A stretch of 64,000 bases of DNA from Cuneatibacter caecimuris (GCF_004216775.1 NZ_SGXF01000002.1:1-64000); one strand, 5' to 3'; numbered from the stretch's first letter, positions 26,059 through 35,331 are shown. Program-made: numbers and translations. Notes: a model not told the origin generated them from the sequence alone.

Positions 26059-28166
26059 CTTGTCTCTTCCTCTCCCTTTTCACCGTATTCGTACATATGC
26101 AGCTCATGCAAAGCTCTGGTGGCGCAGATATATCTGGCCTGCCGGTAGAGCCCATCTGTCTTCCCGCTGTCAAAAATCCCGATCACCCTGTCAAACTCCA
26201 GGCCCTTGGCCAGATAAAATGAAGTGACAGTCACGCCTTTACGAAAAACTGTGCTGTCCCGGTCCAGATAGGAAAAGCGGTTTTCGAGATCAAAGCCCGA
26301 ATTCCCCAGCCGCGCCTTCAGCCAGGAAGCCGCGCGGGCTGCCTCTTCTTCTGTGGCAGCAATTACCGCCGCAGTCTCGTAATTTTCCTGTTCCGCCAAC
26401 CAGGGCAGCGCAGCCTCCAGAGCCTCTTCCCGGTCAGAAAAGGATTTTTCTTCCACCGGCGCGCCGTGGCGCTCCACCAGCTCTATGCCGGAAATCCCTG
26501 CCGCTTTGTTGGCGTATTCAGCGATCTCCACGGTATTGCGGTAGCTCTTATTCATCACGATTTTCCGCATCTGTTTTCCAAATATCCCGGGAAGGAAAGC
26601 TGTCACGTCCTGTTCCTGCTCTTCTATCGTCTGGGCCTTGTCTCCCAAAATTGTCATCCCGCAGGGAAACAATTTGTCCAGAATGGTATACTGAGGGAAA
26701 GAATAATCCTGCATTTCATCCACCACCAGATGCCGAATCTCTTTGCGCCCGCTGTTTCCAAACAGCCTGTATTTCAGATACAGAACCGGATAGACGTCTT
26801 CATAGCGAAGTTTTCTCTGCTCTGCAGGCACATCCGGCAGAGAATCCATTCCCTGCTGCTTCAGAAACCTGTTGTATATCGTGTAAACATCTCTGGTTTC
26901 ATACATGGCCGCAAACTTCTCCTTCAGTCCCGCCAGCTCCTCCTCCGTCAGATCGCTGCCCCGCAGCGTCTCCCATTCATCTACAAAACGTTCCTGCACT
27001 GCCTCCATCCTTGATAAAAGAGGGATATCCAGAAATTTCCCGTAAAACAGCCGGATCATCTGGCCGGAATCCATGGAATATCCCCGGACAGACAGGTCTG
27101 TAAACTCCACCAGCTCTTCTTCCAGCGTCAGCGCGTAATAATCCAGCGCCTCAACAAAATCCTCCGATTGCTTATTCCGGCAGTTCTCCTGTTCTCCGGG
27201 GTCCGCCAGACACCTTTCGATCTGGTCGTACCGGTCCTCACAATCCGCTGCGATTCCCCGCAGTTCCCTGTAAGCGAACAGGTCAAAACTCATTTCCCGG
27301 ATATTTTCTTCCCCCAGTTCCGGGAGAATATGAGAAATATAATCCGAAAACACACTGTTCGGAGAAAGCACCAGCACGTTGGAAGATTTCAGCTTGTTTC
27401 GGTTGTGGTACAGCAAATAGGCGATCCTGTGCAGGGCAACGGAAGTTTTCCCGCTGCCGGCAGCCCCCTGGATCACCAGAATTCTGTCTTTCGTGTTGCG
27501 AATGATCGCGTTCTGCTCCCGCTGGATGGTGCGCACAATATTTTTGAGCCGCACCTCTCCCCCTGCGCCCAGCTCTGCCATCAGGATTTCATCATCTATT
27601 TTCAGGTCGCTTTCAAAACCATAGATCAATTTCCCGCCGCGGATCTTATACTGCCAGCGGGAAACAAGCTCCCCGCTCATCTCTCCCCCCGGAGCCTGAT
27701 AAGAAGCCGGCCCCTGGTCATAGTCGTAAAACAGGCTGGAAACAGGAGCCCTCCAGTCAAAAATCAGAGGAACGCTCCCGGTTTTTTCAGAAAAATTCCC
27801 GATGCCGATATAAAACCTCTCCGCTTCCTCTTCCCCTTCATAAATAAAATCCACTCTTCCAAAATAGGGAGAATCCAGCATTTTCCGAAAACGCCGTTTC
27901 AGCTTCAGCTGTTCTTCATTGGCGTGCATCTGCTGAAACAAAGCTTGCTGGTTATCAAAATTTTCATATCCATACTGGTCCATTTCTGAATAATTTTCCC
28001 AGTAATATTCATGCATTTCTTCCACTTCCCTGGCGCCTTCTTCCAGGGAAGAGTTCAGCTGCCGGATTCTGGCCCGCAGCTTCTCCAAAACTTCCTGCAG
28101 AAATCCGTCCCCGCTTTCACTCTGCTCTTTTTCCGGCAGATCTCTGTTCTCTGAACCCAGCTGCAT
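26055..28166 (-). CDS. HelD-like UvrD/Rep family DNA helicase
   Basis: The protein has 703 aa. An N-terminal coiled coil (residues 20-100) is followed by a 'RFYIGIGNF' beta region and 'PLIFDWRAPVSSLFYDYDQG', typical of HelD. The Walker A motif is GAAGSGKTSVALHRIAYLLY at about residue 235; later motifs include 'HLVVDEMQDYSFPQYTILDK' (Walker B) and 'VTVTSFYLAKGLEFDRVIG'. HelD binds RNA polymerase and helps release stalled complexes. It heads a pair with the YkgJ-type gene. Confidence 0.9.
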   Translation of the reverse strand: MQLGSENRDLPEKEQSESGDGFLQEVLEKLRARIRQLNSSLEEGAREVEEMHEYYWENYSEMDQYGYENFDNQQALFQQMHANEEQLKLKRRFRKMLDSPYFGRVDFIYEGEEEAERFYIGIGNFSEKTGSVPLIFDWRAPVSSLFYDYDQGPASYQAPGGEMSGELVSRWQYKIRGGKLIYGFESDLKIDDEILMAELGAGGEVRLKNIVRTIQREQNAIIRNTKDRILVIQGAAGSGKTSVALHRIAYLLYHNRNKLKSSNVLVLSPNSVFSDYISHILPELGEENIREMSFDLFAYRELRGIAADCEDRYDQIERCLADPGEQENCRNKQSEDFVEALDYYALTLEEELVEFTDLSVRGYSMDSGQMIRLFYGKFLDIPLLSRMEAVQERFVDEWETLRGSDLTEEELAGLKEKFAAMYETRDVYTIYNRFLKQQGMDSLPDVPAEQRKLRYEDVYPVLYLKYRLFGNSGRKEIRHLVVDEMQDYSFPQYTILDKLFPCGMTILGDKAQTIEEQEQDVTAFLPGIFGKQMRKIVMNKSYRNTVEIAEYANKAAGISGIELVERHGAPVEEKSFSDREEALEAALPWLAEQENYETAAVIAATEEEAARAASWLKARLGNSGFDLENRFSYLDRDSTVFRKGVTVTSFYLAKGLEFDRVIGIFDSGKTDGLYRQARYICATRALHELHMYEYGEKGEEETR

Positions 28167-28268
28167 CTGATCACCTCATTAAAGATTTTAACCTTTATTA
28201 TATCCCACCTGGGCGAGAATTACAAGGCTGTATCAAGATACAACAGCAGCGCGATTTCGGATATATTG

Positions 28269-28523
28269 TTATATGTCCGAAACAGATCCCTTATGAGCTG
28301 TAATAATAGTAAAGCTATGCGCGTTGATAGTTATAATACAGCCTTCTATCATGACATACCAATTTTTCCCCCTTCTTCTGATTACTGCATTCGGGGAACT
28401 GGTTTTCACTTTACACCATTCCACCACATCCTCAAAATCCAAAGAGAGGTTCCTTTTGATCCGCACTGCGCCTAATTCCGTTGTATGCAGCTGCTCCAAA
28501 TTGCTCAGTAGTTCATTATCCAT
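28269..28523 (-). CDS. DUF3781-like small protein
   Basis: 84 aa. The pattern 'ELLSNLEQLHTTELGAVRIK', 'DVVEWCKVKTSSPNAVIRRR' and 'CIITINAHSFTIITAHK' matches the DUF3781 family, small cytoplasmic proteins common in Clostridia. It stands alone. Function unknown; the family name is from memory. Confidence 0.8.
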   Translation of the reverse strand: MDNELLSNLEQLHTTELGAVRIKRNLSLDFEDVVEWCKVKTSSPNAVIRRRGKNWYVMIEGCIITINAHSFTIITAHKGSVSDI

Positions 28524-28647
28524 TCAGTTTTTCTGCTCCTTTTCCTGAAATCACACGGTTATTGCGGCTGCAGGATAGTCTTTCCCCGGCTGTCCGTCGT
28601 CAGTTTGATTCTCTGCCGTTCTCCGCCCTACCTCTTTCACGTGAATG

Positions 28648-28708
28648 GAGGAGATAAAATGCCGGGAAAACAAAGTCTTTCGGCATTTTATCTCCTCAAA
28701 TTTTTTCT
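28648..28708. terminator. Long intergenic hairpin with a T-run
   Basis: GAGGAGATAAAATGCC (28648-28663) pairs perfectly with GGCATTTTATCTCCTC (28682-28697), followed on the plus strand by AAATTTTTTC. The T-run faces the plus strand although no plus-strand gene precedes it. It lies 38 bases past the stop of the minus-strand zinc-ribbon gene and may act in both directions. Confidence 0.6.
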
Positions 28709-28734
28709 GATATATTACAGAAATAAGACCCTCT

Positions 28735-29010
28735 CTACCTCTGATCCCTCCATCTGGCCAGCTGCGGCATCCAGCCCTCCATCTGCTTTCTGGCTTCTTC
28801 CTGATTGCCGAAGGGGAATCCGTTTTCCTCATTGAATTTCAAGTTGAGATTGATCATGTCTTCCATCTTTGCCTCCGGCCAGGTAAAAGCTCCTTTCTGA
28901 TAGCAATAGCAGCAATATTCTCTGTTTTGTGACTGATCGGCATTGCTTCCGAAATCCTCCGGCTTCTCCATCGGCATCCCGCAGCTCTGACAAAATGTTT
29001 TGTTTTCCAT
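28735..29010 (-). CDS. Putative zinc-ribbon domain protein
   Basis: 91 aa. Cys7 and Cys10 (FCQSCGMPM) and Cys33/34 and Cys36 (YCCYCY) form a zinc-ribbon pair, followed by 'GAFTWPEAKMEDMINLNL' and a helical end. This is the small family annotated as putative zinc ribbon (formerly in the PhnB-like context), often next to WYL regulators. GGAGGAAATTGAAATG is the start region. It lies 58 bases downstream of the WYL regulator on the same strand and is probably co-transcribed. Confidence 0.85.
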   Translation of the reverse strand: MENKTFCQSCGMPMEKPEDFGSNADQSQNREYCCYCYQKGAFTWPEAKMEDMINLNLKFNEENGFPFGNQEEARKQMEGWMPQLARWRDQR

Positions 29011-29068
29011 TTCAATTTCCTCCTACTGTTTTTTCTATAGTATAAAGCATCAAAGCTGACATCTTCTG

Positions 29069-29992
29069 TCAGCTTTGATATATGTTTTTTATTTTTTCTG
29101 CCTCTTCTGCCAGTTCCCTGCGAAGCCATTCCGGTTCAAGCACACTTACATCGCTGCCAAAGGACAGCAAAAAACCTCTCACCCAGCGGCCCGGAGGAAA
29201 AGAGGCCTTTACCAGAAAACTGCCGTCCTGCAAACGCTCCGCGCCTTTGGGGCCAAAAAAATCCAGCACCTGAAATGCGACAGCTTCTGAAAAACGCAGC
29301 TTCATTTCTATAATTCCACGCATATCTTTTTCTGCATTGCCATAACCTCCATATTCATCCTGTAATTTGGGCGCAGGCCGCGGCTGAAAATGGCAGTCCT
29401 CCTGAATGAGTTCCTCCATTCTGCTCAGCCTGAACAGCCGCCATTCCTGCTTTTCCAGGCAAAAACCATATAAATACCAGTTTCCCCCTCTAAAATACAG
29501 CTTAGCCGGTTCTGTACGCCGTCTGCTGTGCACTCCCTCTGAGTTATAATAGTCAAAACTGAGCAGGCAGCCTGTCAGAATTGCCTGTTTGCAGGTCTCA
29601 AAATATATTTTTTCCCTGCGGCTGGCGTCCCAGCTGCCAAAATCCACTTCTACCCATTCCACCGGTCTTTTTTGAAACAAGCCGGCCACTCTGGAAATCA
29701 CCTGGGAATCTTCATAGGCCCCCACCGCATTCATACTCTGAAGGCCCGCCAAAATATTCTGCTGATCCTCCTCGCTGAACAGGGAGCGGTCCAGGGAAAA
29801 GCCCTCCAGAAGCCGGATTCCCCCTCCCCGCCCCTGACTGGCATAGACCGGAATACCTGCAGAGGACAGCGCGTCCACATCCCGGTAAATCGTCCGCTTG
29901 GAAACTTCCAGCTTTTCTGACAGCCAGGAAGCTGTTAATTCTCCCCGTTCCAGCAGCAGATATAAAATCTGAAACAGCCTTCCGTTGTTCAT
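29069..29992 (-). CDS. WYL-domain helix-turn-helix transcriptional regulator
   Basis: 307 aa. The N-terminal winged HTH reads 'GRLFQILYLLLERGELTASW' and 'EKLEVSKRTIYRDVDALSSA', typical of the DeoR-like/YafY group. The C-terminal part is a WYL domain ('CLLSFDYYNSEGVHSRRRTE', 'GNWYLYGFCLEKQEWRLFRL') with a WCX extension. WYL domains sense ligands or nucleic acids. It overlaps the pentapeptide protein gene by 4 bases and is followed by the zinc-ribbon gene, so the three look like one operon. Confidence 0.9.
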   Translation of the reverse strand: MNNGRLFQILYLLLERGELTASWLSEKLEVSKRTIYRDVDALSSAGIPVYASQGRGGGIRLLEGFSLDRSLFSEEDQQNILAGLQSMNAVGAYEDSQVISRVAGLFQKRPVEWVEVDFGSWDASRREKIYFETCKQAILTGCLLSFDYYNSEGVHSRRRTEPAKLYFRGGNWYLYGFCLEKQEWRLFRLSRMEELIQEDCHFQPRPAPKLQDEYGGYGNAEKDMRGIIEMKLRFSEAVAFQVLDFFGPKGAERLQDGSFLVKASFPPGRWVRGFLLSFGSDVSVLEPEWLRRELAEEAEKIKNIYQS

Positions 29993-30642
29993 GATTTGAT
30001 CACCAGCCCCATCCGCCTGGACAGCTCCGCCGCCTGATACAGGTCTACCACAGCTCCCTTCAGCTCCGAGCAGTCATCCGACAGCACGAGATCCGAAATG
30101 TCACTGTCTGAAAAATCCATCCCCTGCAGCCTGGTCTTAAAAAAACTGGCATGGGAAAACTGCATCCGCTCCCAATGGACGGACTTGCATCTGCACTGGG
30201 TGAGATTCGCGCTGTTCATCTCCGTATCTTCCGCCCGGATATTCTCCAGCCTGCAGCCATCAAAATTAGCATAGCTCAGATTGCTTTCCCTGATTTCCAT
30301 TCCCAGGATACTGCATCCCGCAAAGCTCGCGCCCACGCCTTTGCATTCCTGCAGCCTCACGCTGCGGAAAAATCCGTTGTTCAAATCACTTCCGGATAAA
30401 TCACAGTTTTCAAATATCACATCTGTAAACTCACACCGTTCAAAACTGCAGTTCCAGAACCTGCAGTTTACAAACTTTACTCCAGCTGCCATAATGCCGG
30501 AGAAATCCAGCTGATCCGCAGTAATATCACGAAACAGCATACCTCTCAGCCGTTCCTCTCTCTCTTTGCATTCCAACAGCAGCTTTTCCCCTTCTGACAC
30601 CGGGTTCAGATGCTCCGGAAGCACCGCAAATATCTGCTTCAT
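29989..30642 (-). CDS. Pentapeptide repeat protein
   Basis: 217 aa. After a helical N-terminus the sequence runs in A(D/N)LXX-like repeats from about residue 50 to 180 ('FENCDLSGSDLNNGFF', 'ESNLSYANFDGCRLENI', 'AEDTEMNSANLTQCRC'), which form a right-handed beta-helix. Some family members (Qnr type) protect gyrase by mimicking DNA, most have no known role. It is the first gene of the group with the WYL regulator and zinc-ribbon gene. Confidence 0.88.
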   Translation of the reverse strand: MKQIFAVLPEHLNPVSEGEKLLLECKEREERLRGMLFRDITADQLDFSGIMAAGVKFVNCRFWNCSFERCEFTDVIFENCDLSGSDLNNGFFRSVRLQECKGVGASFAGCSILGMEIRESNLSYANFDGCRLENIRAEDTEMNSANLTQCRCKSVHWERMQFSHASFFKTRLQGMDFSDSDISDLVLSDDCSELKGAVVDLYQAAELSRRMGLVIKS

Positions 30643-30723
30643 TCATTTTCTCCTGTATTTCAGTCCCTAATAAAAATATTATAACTGATTACGCAGGAGT
30701 TTCCAACAGGAATCTGCTGTATT

Positions 30724-31572
30724 TTACCACTCCCCTTCAAAGCCTGCCCCATCGTCTGTAAAATCAAACAACTGTTTTCCTCCTTTGAAAAAACGGTATC
30801 TGACCAGGCAGGCGGCATTTTCATGGATTTTCCTCTCCATCCTGCCTTCCATTGGAGCGCTGAGAGGCTGGGGCGATCCATAAAGAAGTTCTGCGCTCAG
30901 CAGCTGGTCCTGCTGCGCTACCACCAGTTTCCTTTTATCCGCATAAATCACTCTGGCACCCAGATATGTGGCAAGGCGGTATTCTTTCTCTCCAATTCTG
31001 ACAGCGCAGATGCACCCGTCAAACTGGAACTTCCCTATCGGGATGCTGGCGGCAGCAGCCATCAAATCTGCCTGCTGGTTGCAGCACTGCGTCCAGATAT
31101 ACCGTTCCGGAAAAGAATGACCCCTGTCCCCTTCTATATAACCTGTTCCGTCCCGGAACACATACTCCCTGCCGCCAAATCTGAGCCAGCCTGTGACTTT
31201 ATGCCTGAGGCTGATCACACAATGGCGGCACTGCATACCCGGAAGGAAGCAAAATGGCCCCATGATATCATAGTCCAGCGGAGTGAGGCCGGAAAATTTC
31301 AGCACGCCCTCCAGGCTGATCTTTTCGCCCATGATCTTTATCCGGCAGCCTTTTTCTGAAAAAACACTGTTTCCCAGCTTCAGCCGGAAAGCATTCCTTT
31401 TTTTGCGGAGAACCCCTTTCTCAAAAGTCTCTTCCCAGGCGCCATGGTTGGTAATCACCTGCAGAGATGCGCCCGGATCTCCATTCTCTCCGGTATGAAG
31501 CGCCGGGATTAATGCAATGGTCTCTTTTTCGTTTTGCAGCTTAATATAATATCCTTCAAAATATGATTTCAT
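30724..31572 (-). CDS. Tocopherol cyclase-like protein
   Basis: 282 aa, beta-rich, no signal peptide. 'KSYFEGYYIKLQNEKETIAL' at the start, 'MGPFCFLPGMQCRHCVISLR' in the middle and 'GYIEGDRGHSFPERYIWTQC' follow the pattern of the tocopherol-cyclase-like family in bacteria, which lack tocopherol. It overlaps the upstream Rieske-FAD oxidoreductase by 17 bases, so the two are probably made together. The chemistry is unknown, and a membrane-lipid or quinone-related substrate is only a guess. It has a fold relative at 22626 (DUF2804). Confidence 0.75.
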   Translation of the reverse strand: MKSYFEGYYIKLQNEKETIALIPALHTGENGDPGASLQVITNHGAWEETFEKGVLRKKRNAFRLKLGNSVFSEKGCRIKIMGEKISLEGVLKFSGLTPLDYDIMGPFCFLPGMQCRHCVISLRHKVTGWLRFGGREYVFRDGTGYIEGDRGHSFPERYIWTQCCNQQADLMAAAASIPIGKFQFDGCICAVRIGEKEYRLATYLGARVIYADKRKLVVAQQDQLLSAELLYGSPQPLSAPMEGRMERKIHENAACLVRYRFFKGGKQLFDFTDDGAGFEGEW

Positions 31573-33013
31573 GTTTCAGCTCCTCCTGTGCGGGATTGTC
31601 CAGAAGATGGCCCTGATAATTGAACCGGGAGCCGTGGCAGGGACAGTCCCAGCTTTTTTCAGCAGGATTCCACTCCAGCTGGCATCCCAGATGAGGGCAG
31701 GCGGCATGGACCAGATAGCATTTCCCTTCCTCATCCTTATAAACGCCGATTTTTTCTCCCTTATAGGAAACGATTCCCCCATGTCCGGGCTGAATATGCC
31801 CCAAAGTTTCTTTTGGGATCTGCAGAAACCTCCTGGATAAATCCTTTACAGCATGCACGCCATCTTTCAGGAAATTCCCGGCTGAAGCCCGAATGGTTTT
31901 CCTTTGAGGCGAGTATATTTCCTGGCAGGGATTTTCTCTGTGAAGAACTGCATCGGAGATAAGCTGCGCTGCCGCCATAGAGCTGGTCATCCCCCATTTC
32001 CCAAATCCTGTGGCCACATACCAGTGTGGTACTTTATTTGAGAATTTACCGATATAGGGAATCCCGTCCAAAGTCATGCAATCCTGGGCGGACCAGCTGG
32101 CCTGGAGACTGCAGGAGGGCCAGAGCTGGCGGGCCTGCTGATAGAGCACCTCATACTGCCCGCCCGCAGGATTTTCTCCGGTACGGTGCTGTCCCCCGCC
32201 CAGAACCAGATATTTGCCGTAACTTCGGAAAGACAGGCCGCCCGAATCAATTCCCAGATACATTCCATCTGGTTCCATCGCACCCTCCACGGCGATGCAA
32301 TAACTTCTTTCCTGGTGCATTCTCATAAAATAATATCCGGGACGGATGGGAAAGGGATAATGCGTGGCAAAAATAACCGACCCGGCCCGGATATTCCCCC
32401 TGGATGTATACACCTGGTCTCCTTCCACGCGCAGGACATCCGTATGCTCATAAATCTTCAGCCGGCCGGCCAGAGCGTATAAAAACTGCAGCGGGTGAAA
32501 TTGAGCCTGGCCGGAAAAACGCACCGCACCCCTGACCGGAAACGGAAGCTCTGTCTTTTCAACAAACTCGGAACGGATTCCTGCCGCGGCGGCGGCCCGT
32601 GCCTCTTCTTCCAGGCTTTTGCTTTCTTTTTCAGAATAAAGATAAGCCGGGCATTCCTTCCACCCGCATTGGATATCCAAATCCCTGATTAGGCTGCGGT
32701 ACTGCGAAATTGCCTCTTCATTTGCCCTGGCATACAGCCAGGCAGCCTTTTGCCCCATTGTCTTTTCCAGTTTGCTGTAAATGATGCTGTGCTGGGAAGT
32801 GACTTTAGCCGTGGTATTGCATGTCTGGCCGCTGCCGGTGCGTCCTGCTTCCAGAACTACTGTCTGCACGCCCTGCTGATTCAGAAACCAGGCTGTCAGA
32901 ACGCCTGCCAGCCCGGCTCCGATCACTACTGCTTCCGCTTTTTCCGGCAGCTGGGCGCTGCTTTCTGTTTTTAGCGGCTTTGCAGTCTGTTTCCAGATTG
33001 ATTCCATTTTCAT
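31556..33013 (-). CDS. FAD-dependent oxidoreductase with C-terminal Rieske [2Fe-2S] domain
   Basis: 485 aa. The N-terminal DAO-type domain has the dinucleotide motif 'VVIGAGLAGVLTAWFLNQQG' at about residue 30 and 'VVLEAGRTGSGQTCNTTAKV' soon after. The C-terminal 90 residues form a Rieske domain with 'HAACPHLGCQLEW' (Cys-x-His) and 'WDCPCHGSRFNYQG' (Cys-x-x-His), complete for one [2Fe-2S] cluster. It is like Bacillus YhfW. Its substrate is unknown. The stop region overlaps the tocopherol-cyclase-like start. Confidence 0.9.
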   Translation of the reverse strand: MKMESIWKQTAKPLKTESSAQLPEKAEAVVIGAGLAGVLTAWFLNQQGVQTVVLEAGRTGSGQTCNTTAKVTSQHSIIYSKLEKTMGQKAAWLYARANEEAISQYRSLIRDLDIQCGWKECPAYLYSEKESKSLEEEARAAAAAGIRSEFVEKTELPFPVRGAVRFSGQAQFHPLQFLYALAGRLKIYEHTDVLRVEGDQVYTSRGNIRAGSVIFATHYPFPIRPGYYFMRMHQERSYCIAVEGAMEPDGMYLGIDSGGLSFRSYGKYLVLGGGQHRTGENPAGGQYEVLYQQARQLWPSCSLQASWSAQDCMTLDGIPYIGKFSNKVPHWYVATGFGKWGMTSSMAAAQLISDAVLHRENPCQEIYSPQRKTIRASAGNFLKDGVHAVKDLSRRFLQIPKETLGHIQPGHGGIVSYKGEKIGVYKDEEGKCYLVHAACPHLGCQLEWNPAEKSWDCPCHGSRFNYQGHLLDNPAQEELKHEIIF

Positions 33014-33085
33014 TAACCTCCTGTTCCTACTCTAAGCATGCCCCTTTTATAGGAAAACATGAATAGGCGGAGGCAAAACCTGATG

Positions 33086-33844
33086 TCAGCCGCAATATGC
33101 GTTCAGCGCATCACGTAAAAAACCAGCAGCTCCTTCTTTGATTTTGTCATAATAAGCCCTGAAACGTTCGTCCGCAGCATACATCTCTCCCATGGCCCGG
33201 TGGGCATCTAGGGAATATCTTCCTTTTCCCCAAAACATGGAGAGCCACTGGCCGTGCAGTTCACAGGCACGCCTTGCGTCCTCCCCAGCAGGATCTCCTG
33301 ATTCCATGGCCTCTTTTAATACAGCCGCAAATTCCTGTTCCAGCTCCTGCTGTTTTTTCCAATCTTCTTCTGTCATCCCCATCAGCCTGGCATTGGAAGC
33401 CTCCACCGCCTCTTTTCCATATTTTTCCGCAATCTCCTCTCCGTACTTCTCCTCATTTTCCCGAAGCAGATCTCGTTTAAACCCTTCAAACTTTTCCTTA
33501 TCGTTCATTTCTTCTCCTCTCAATGATTCCAGTGTCTTTCTGACATTTCCAATCAGAAGTTCCAGCTGGTTTTTCTTTTCTAGAAGAGCCTTCAGGTGGC
33601 CGCTTAAAGCTTTCTCCCTGTCAAATTCAGGATCTTTTACCAGCCGCCCGATCTCTTCCAGCGAAAGCCCCAGCTCTCGGTAAAACAGTATCTGCTGCAG
33701 CAGGTCCACCTGCACCTGCCCGTAGATGCGGTAACCGTTGAAGTTCACTCTTTCGGGCCTGAGTAAACCGATTTCATCATAATACCGCAGCGTCCGCCTG
33801 CTGACTCCTGATAATTCAGCCAGCTGATTTACCGTATATTCCAT
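33086..33844 (-). CDS. MerR family regulator with TipAS-type domain
   Basis: About 253 aa. The MerR DNA-binding domain reads 'YTVNQLAELSGVSRRTLRYY' followed by 'DEIGLLRPERVNFNGYRIYG'. A dimerisation helix follows (residues 75-115). The C-terminal half ('NARLMGMTEEDWKKQQELEQ', 'ACELHGQWLSMFWGKGRYSL') is the TipAS antibiotic-binding domain. Such regulators bind drugs such as thiopeptides and activate their own promoter. I placed the start at the ATG at 33844, 7 bases after AGGAGG. Its promoter has the MerR-type long spacer (33867-33897). Confidence 0.92.
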   Translation of the reverse strand: MEYTVNQLAELSGVSRRTLRYYDEIGLLRPERVNFNGYRIYGQVQVDLLQQILFYRELGLSLEEIGRLVKDPEFDREKALSGHLKALLEKKNQLELLIGNVRKTLESLRGEEMNDKEKFEGFKRDLLRENEEKYGEEIAEKYGKEAVEASNARLMGMTEEDWKKQQELEQEFAAVLKEAMESGDPAGEDARRACELHGQWLSMFWGKGRYSLDAHRAMGEMYAADERFRAYYDKIKEGAAGFLRDALNAYCG

Positions 33845-33866
33845 CCTGCCGCCTCCTTTCACATTC

Positions 33867-33897
33867 AGGATAAGGGTTTACGCAACGTAAATGTCAA
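33867..33897 (-). promoter_or_regulatory. MerR-type promoter with 19-bp spacer and operator palindrome
   Basis: On the minus strand: TTGACA (33897-33892), 19 bases, TATCCT (33872-33867). The spacer contains the palindrome TTTACG-TTG-CGTAAA. The stretched spacer with a central dyad is the known arrangement at MerR-activated promoters and suggests autoregulation of the TipA-like gene. Confidence 0.8.
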
Positions 33898-33913
33898 CTG
33901 TTTTTTTTATTTT

Positions 33914-34762
33914 TTACCGGCTAAATTCAAAGACCGCATCCAGCGTGTCAAATTCCAGGCCGGAAAAAATTCTGGCCGATATCTCCCGCCCCAGCTTACG
34001 GAAATATTCTGACTGCCGGGAAAGCCCCGCTTTCTCAGATATAATATCAATCAGCCATATCGCTTGTTTCTCCGTTTCCTCCCTTGTACTGCCCTGAAAA
34101 AATTGATAGACTGACTCCAGATCCTCTGCTGCAAGCTTCAGCCCAGCCACCTGCTTTCCGGCGATTATACTGCCGACTGCGCGCAGCAGCACCGGGACGC
34201 ACAGGTTTCCCATATAGGTACCAGTTCCGCATATTTCCAGTTCTTCCACAAGCTTCCGTACAGCCCGGGGATCAAAACATTCTAAAAATATTTTTTCCGT
34301 TTCCAGATCCAGGAGATACCTGCTGATTAAATCAATGCCGCAAAGTCCGGTATACTCATGCTGGCAGGCAGCAGGATAATCCAGCGTCAGAATATGGTCC
34401 TGGGGATGAAATTTCACATCATAGCGGATGAAAAATTCAGGCATACCAAAAAGCACAGTATCTCTGTAGTTCCTGCAGCCATAATCTTCAAAGTTCTCTG
34501 CAATCCTGTGATAGCATTCTTTTGCTTCACAAACCTTCTCCACCGCTCTGTCATATCCGGCGGAATACGCCTCGGCAGCCGTAATACTATTATTCTGAAG
34601 TGCGTGTCCATCACCTTCCGAACATTCATGAATACAGTACATCACTGCCCCCATGAGCGTTACCGCAGTTTCATAAGTTACAGAACTGCTTTCTTTTGAT
34701 GTGAATTTTTCTGCCAGCTCCGCAGTCAGCGGCAGCAGCTCTTCCATGCTGTAATCTGTCAT
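33914..34762 (-). CDS. DUF6179-like protein
   Basis: About 282 aa, soluble and mostly helical. 'EELLPLTAELAEKFTSKESS' and 'SVTYETAVTLMGAVMYCIHE' at the start and 'HPQDHILTLDYPAACQHEYT' with 'GLCGIDLISRYLLDLETEKI' in the middle are the pattern I associate with DUF6179, a Lachnospiraceae-type family. The ATG at 34762, after GGAGGGGTGGAGAATATA, is the likely start; the frame itself is open from 34795. It lies 23 bases after the DUF6323-like gene. Function unknown. Confidence 0.65.
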   Translation of the reverse strand: MTDYSMEELLPLTAELAEKFTSKESSSVTYETAVTLMGAVMYCIHECSEGDGHALQNNSITAAEAYSAGYDRAVEKVCEAKECYHRIAENFEDYGCRNYRDTVLFGMPEFFIRYDVKFHPQDHILTLDYPAACQHEYTGLCGIDLISRYLLDLETEKIFLECFDPRAVRKLVEELEICGTGTYMGNLCVPVLLRAVGSIIAGKQVAGLKLAAEDLESVYQFFQGSTREETEKQAIWLIDIISEKAGLSRQSEYFRKLGREISARIFSGLEFDTLDAVFEFSR

Positions 34763-34785
34763 TATATTCTCCACCCCTCCTGGCT

Positions 34786-35331
34786 TCATTCCCAAAACAG
34801 TGTTTTCAGCGCGCGCTGATATAGTTCGCTGTCCCAGCGCTGTTCTTCACTGAATTGCTCATATTCCCCTGATCCTCCGCTCTCCCGGCTGCCCTCATAT
34901 CCAGCCCGTACTGCCCGGGAAAACCTTTCCAGACAGGTGCTCTCCAGATACTCCGTATCACCGCAGCAGACCGTTTCATATTGTTCCCGCATAAAAACCA
35001 GAAGTTCGTCATCCGTAAGTTTATCCTGTGATTCATTCTTAAACAGGTAGAAAATATCCTGCAGTTCCTCCAGAACTTCTTCATAATTATCCTGGAAAAT
35101 ATACTGAGAATCACAAAATGTAAAAATCAGCTTATCCAAAATTCCTCTTCCGAATTCTACTCTTTGATATTTTCTCAGGCTTTCATTGCGCGCCTGCTGC
35201 AGCGCAATCAGCTGATTTTCTGACAGCGCAAGTCCATACTTCTCCTCAACGCGCTGCTGCAGCTCGGACAGCACAGACAGCTCCTTTCTGCTCTTTTCCG
35301 CTGCACCCAAAACAAAAATATCTTTTTCCAT
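34786..35331 (-). CDS. DUF6323-like protein
   Basis: 181 aa, soluble, acidic, with coiled-coil-like helices. 'LSELQQRVEEKYGLALSENQ' and 'DKLIFTFCDSQYIFQDNYEE' resemble the DUF6323 family, usually next to DUF6179, as it is here. The ATG follows GGAGGAGAGCGGT. Function unknown; the family name is from memory. Confidence 0.65.
   Translation of the reverse strand: MEKDIFVLGAAEKSRKELSVLSELQQRVEEKYGLALSENQLIALQQARNESLRKYQRVEFGRGILDKLIFTFCDSQYIFQDNYEEVLEELQDIFYLFKNESQDKLTDDELLVFMREQYETVCCGDTEYLESTCLERFSRAVRAGYEGSRESGGSGEYEQFSEEQRWDSELYQRALKTLFWE

Noticed and set aside
28551-28832. 93-codon minus-strand frame
   Set aside because: It overlaps the zinc-ribbon gene out of frame and runs through the long hairpin.
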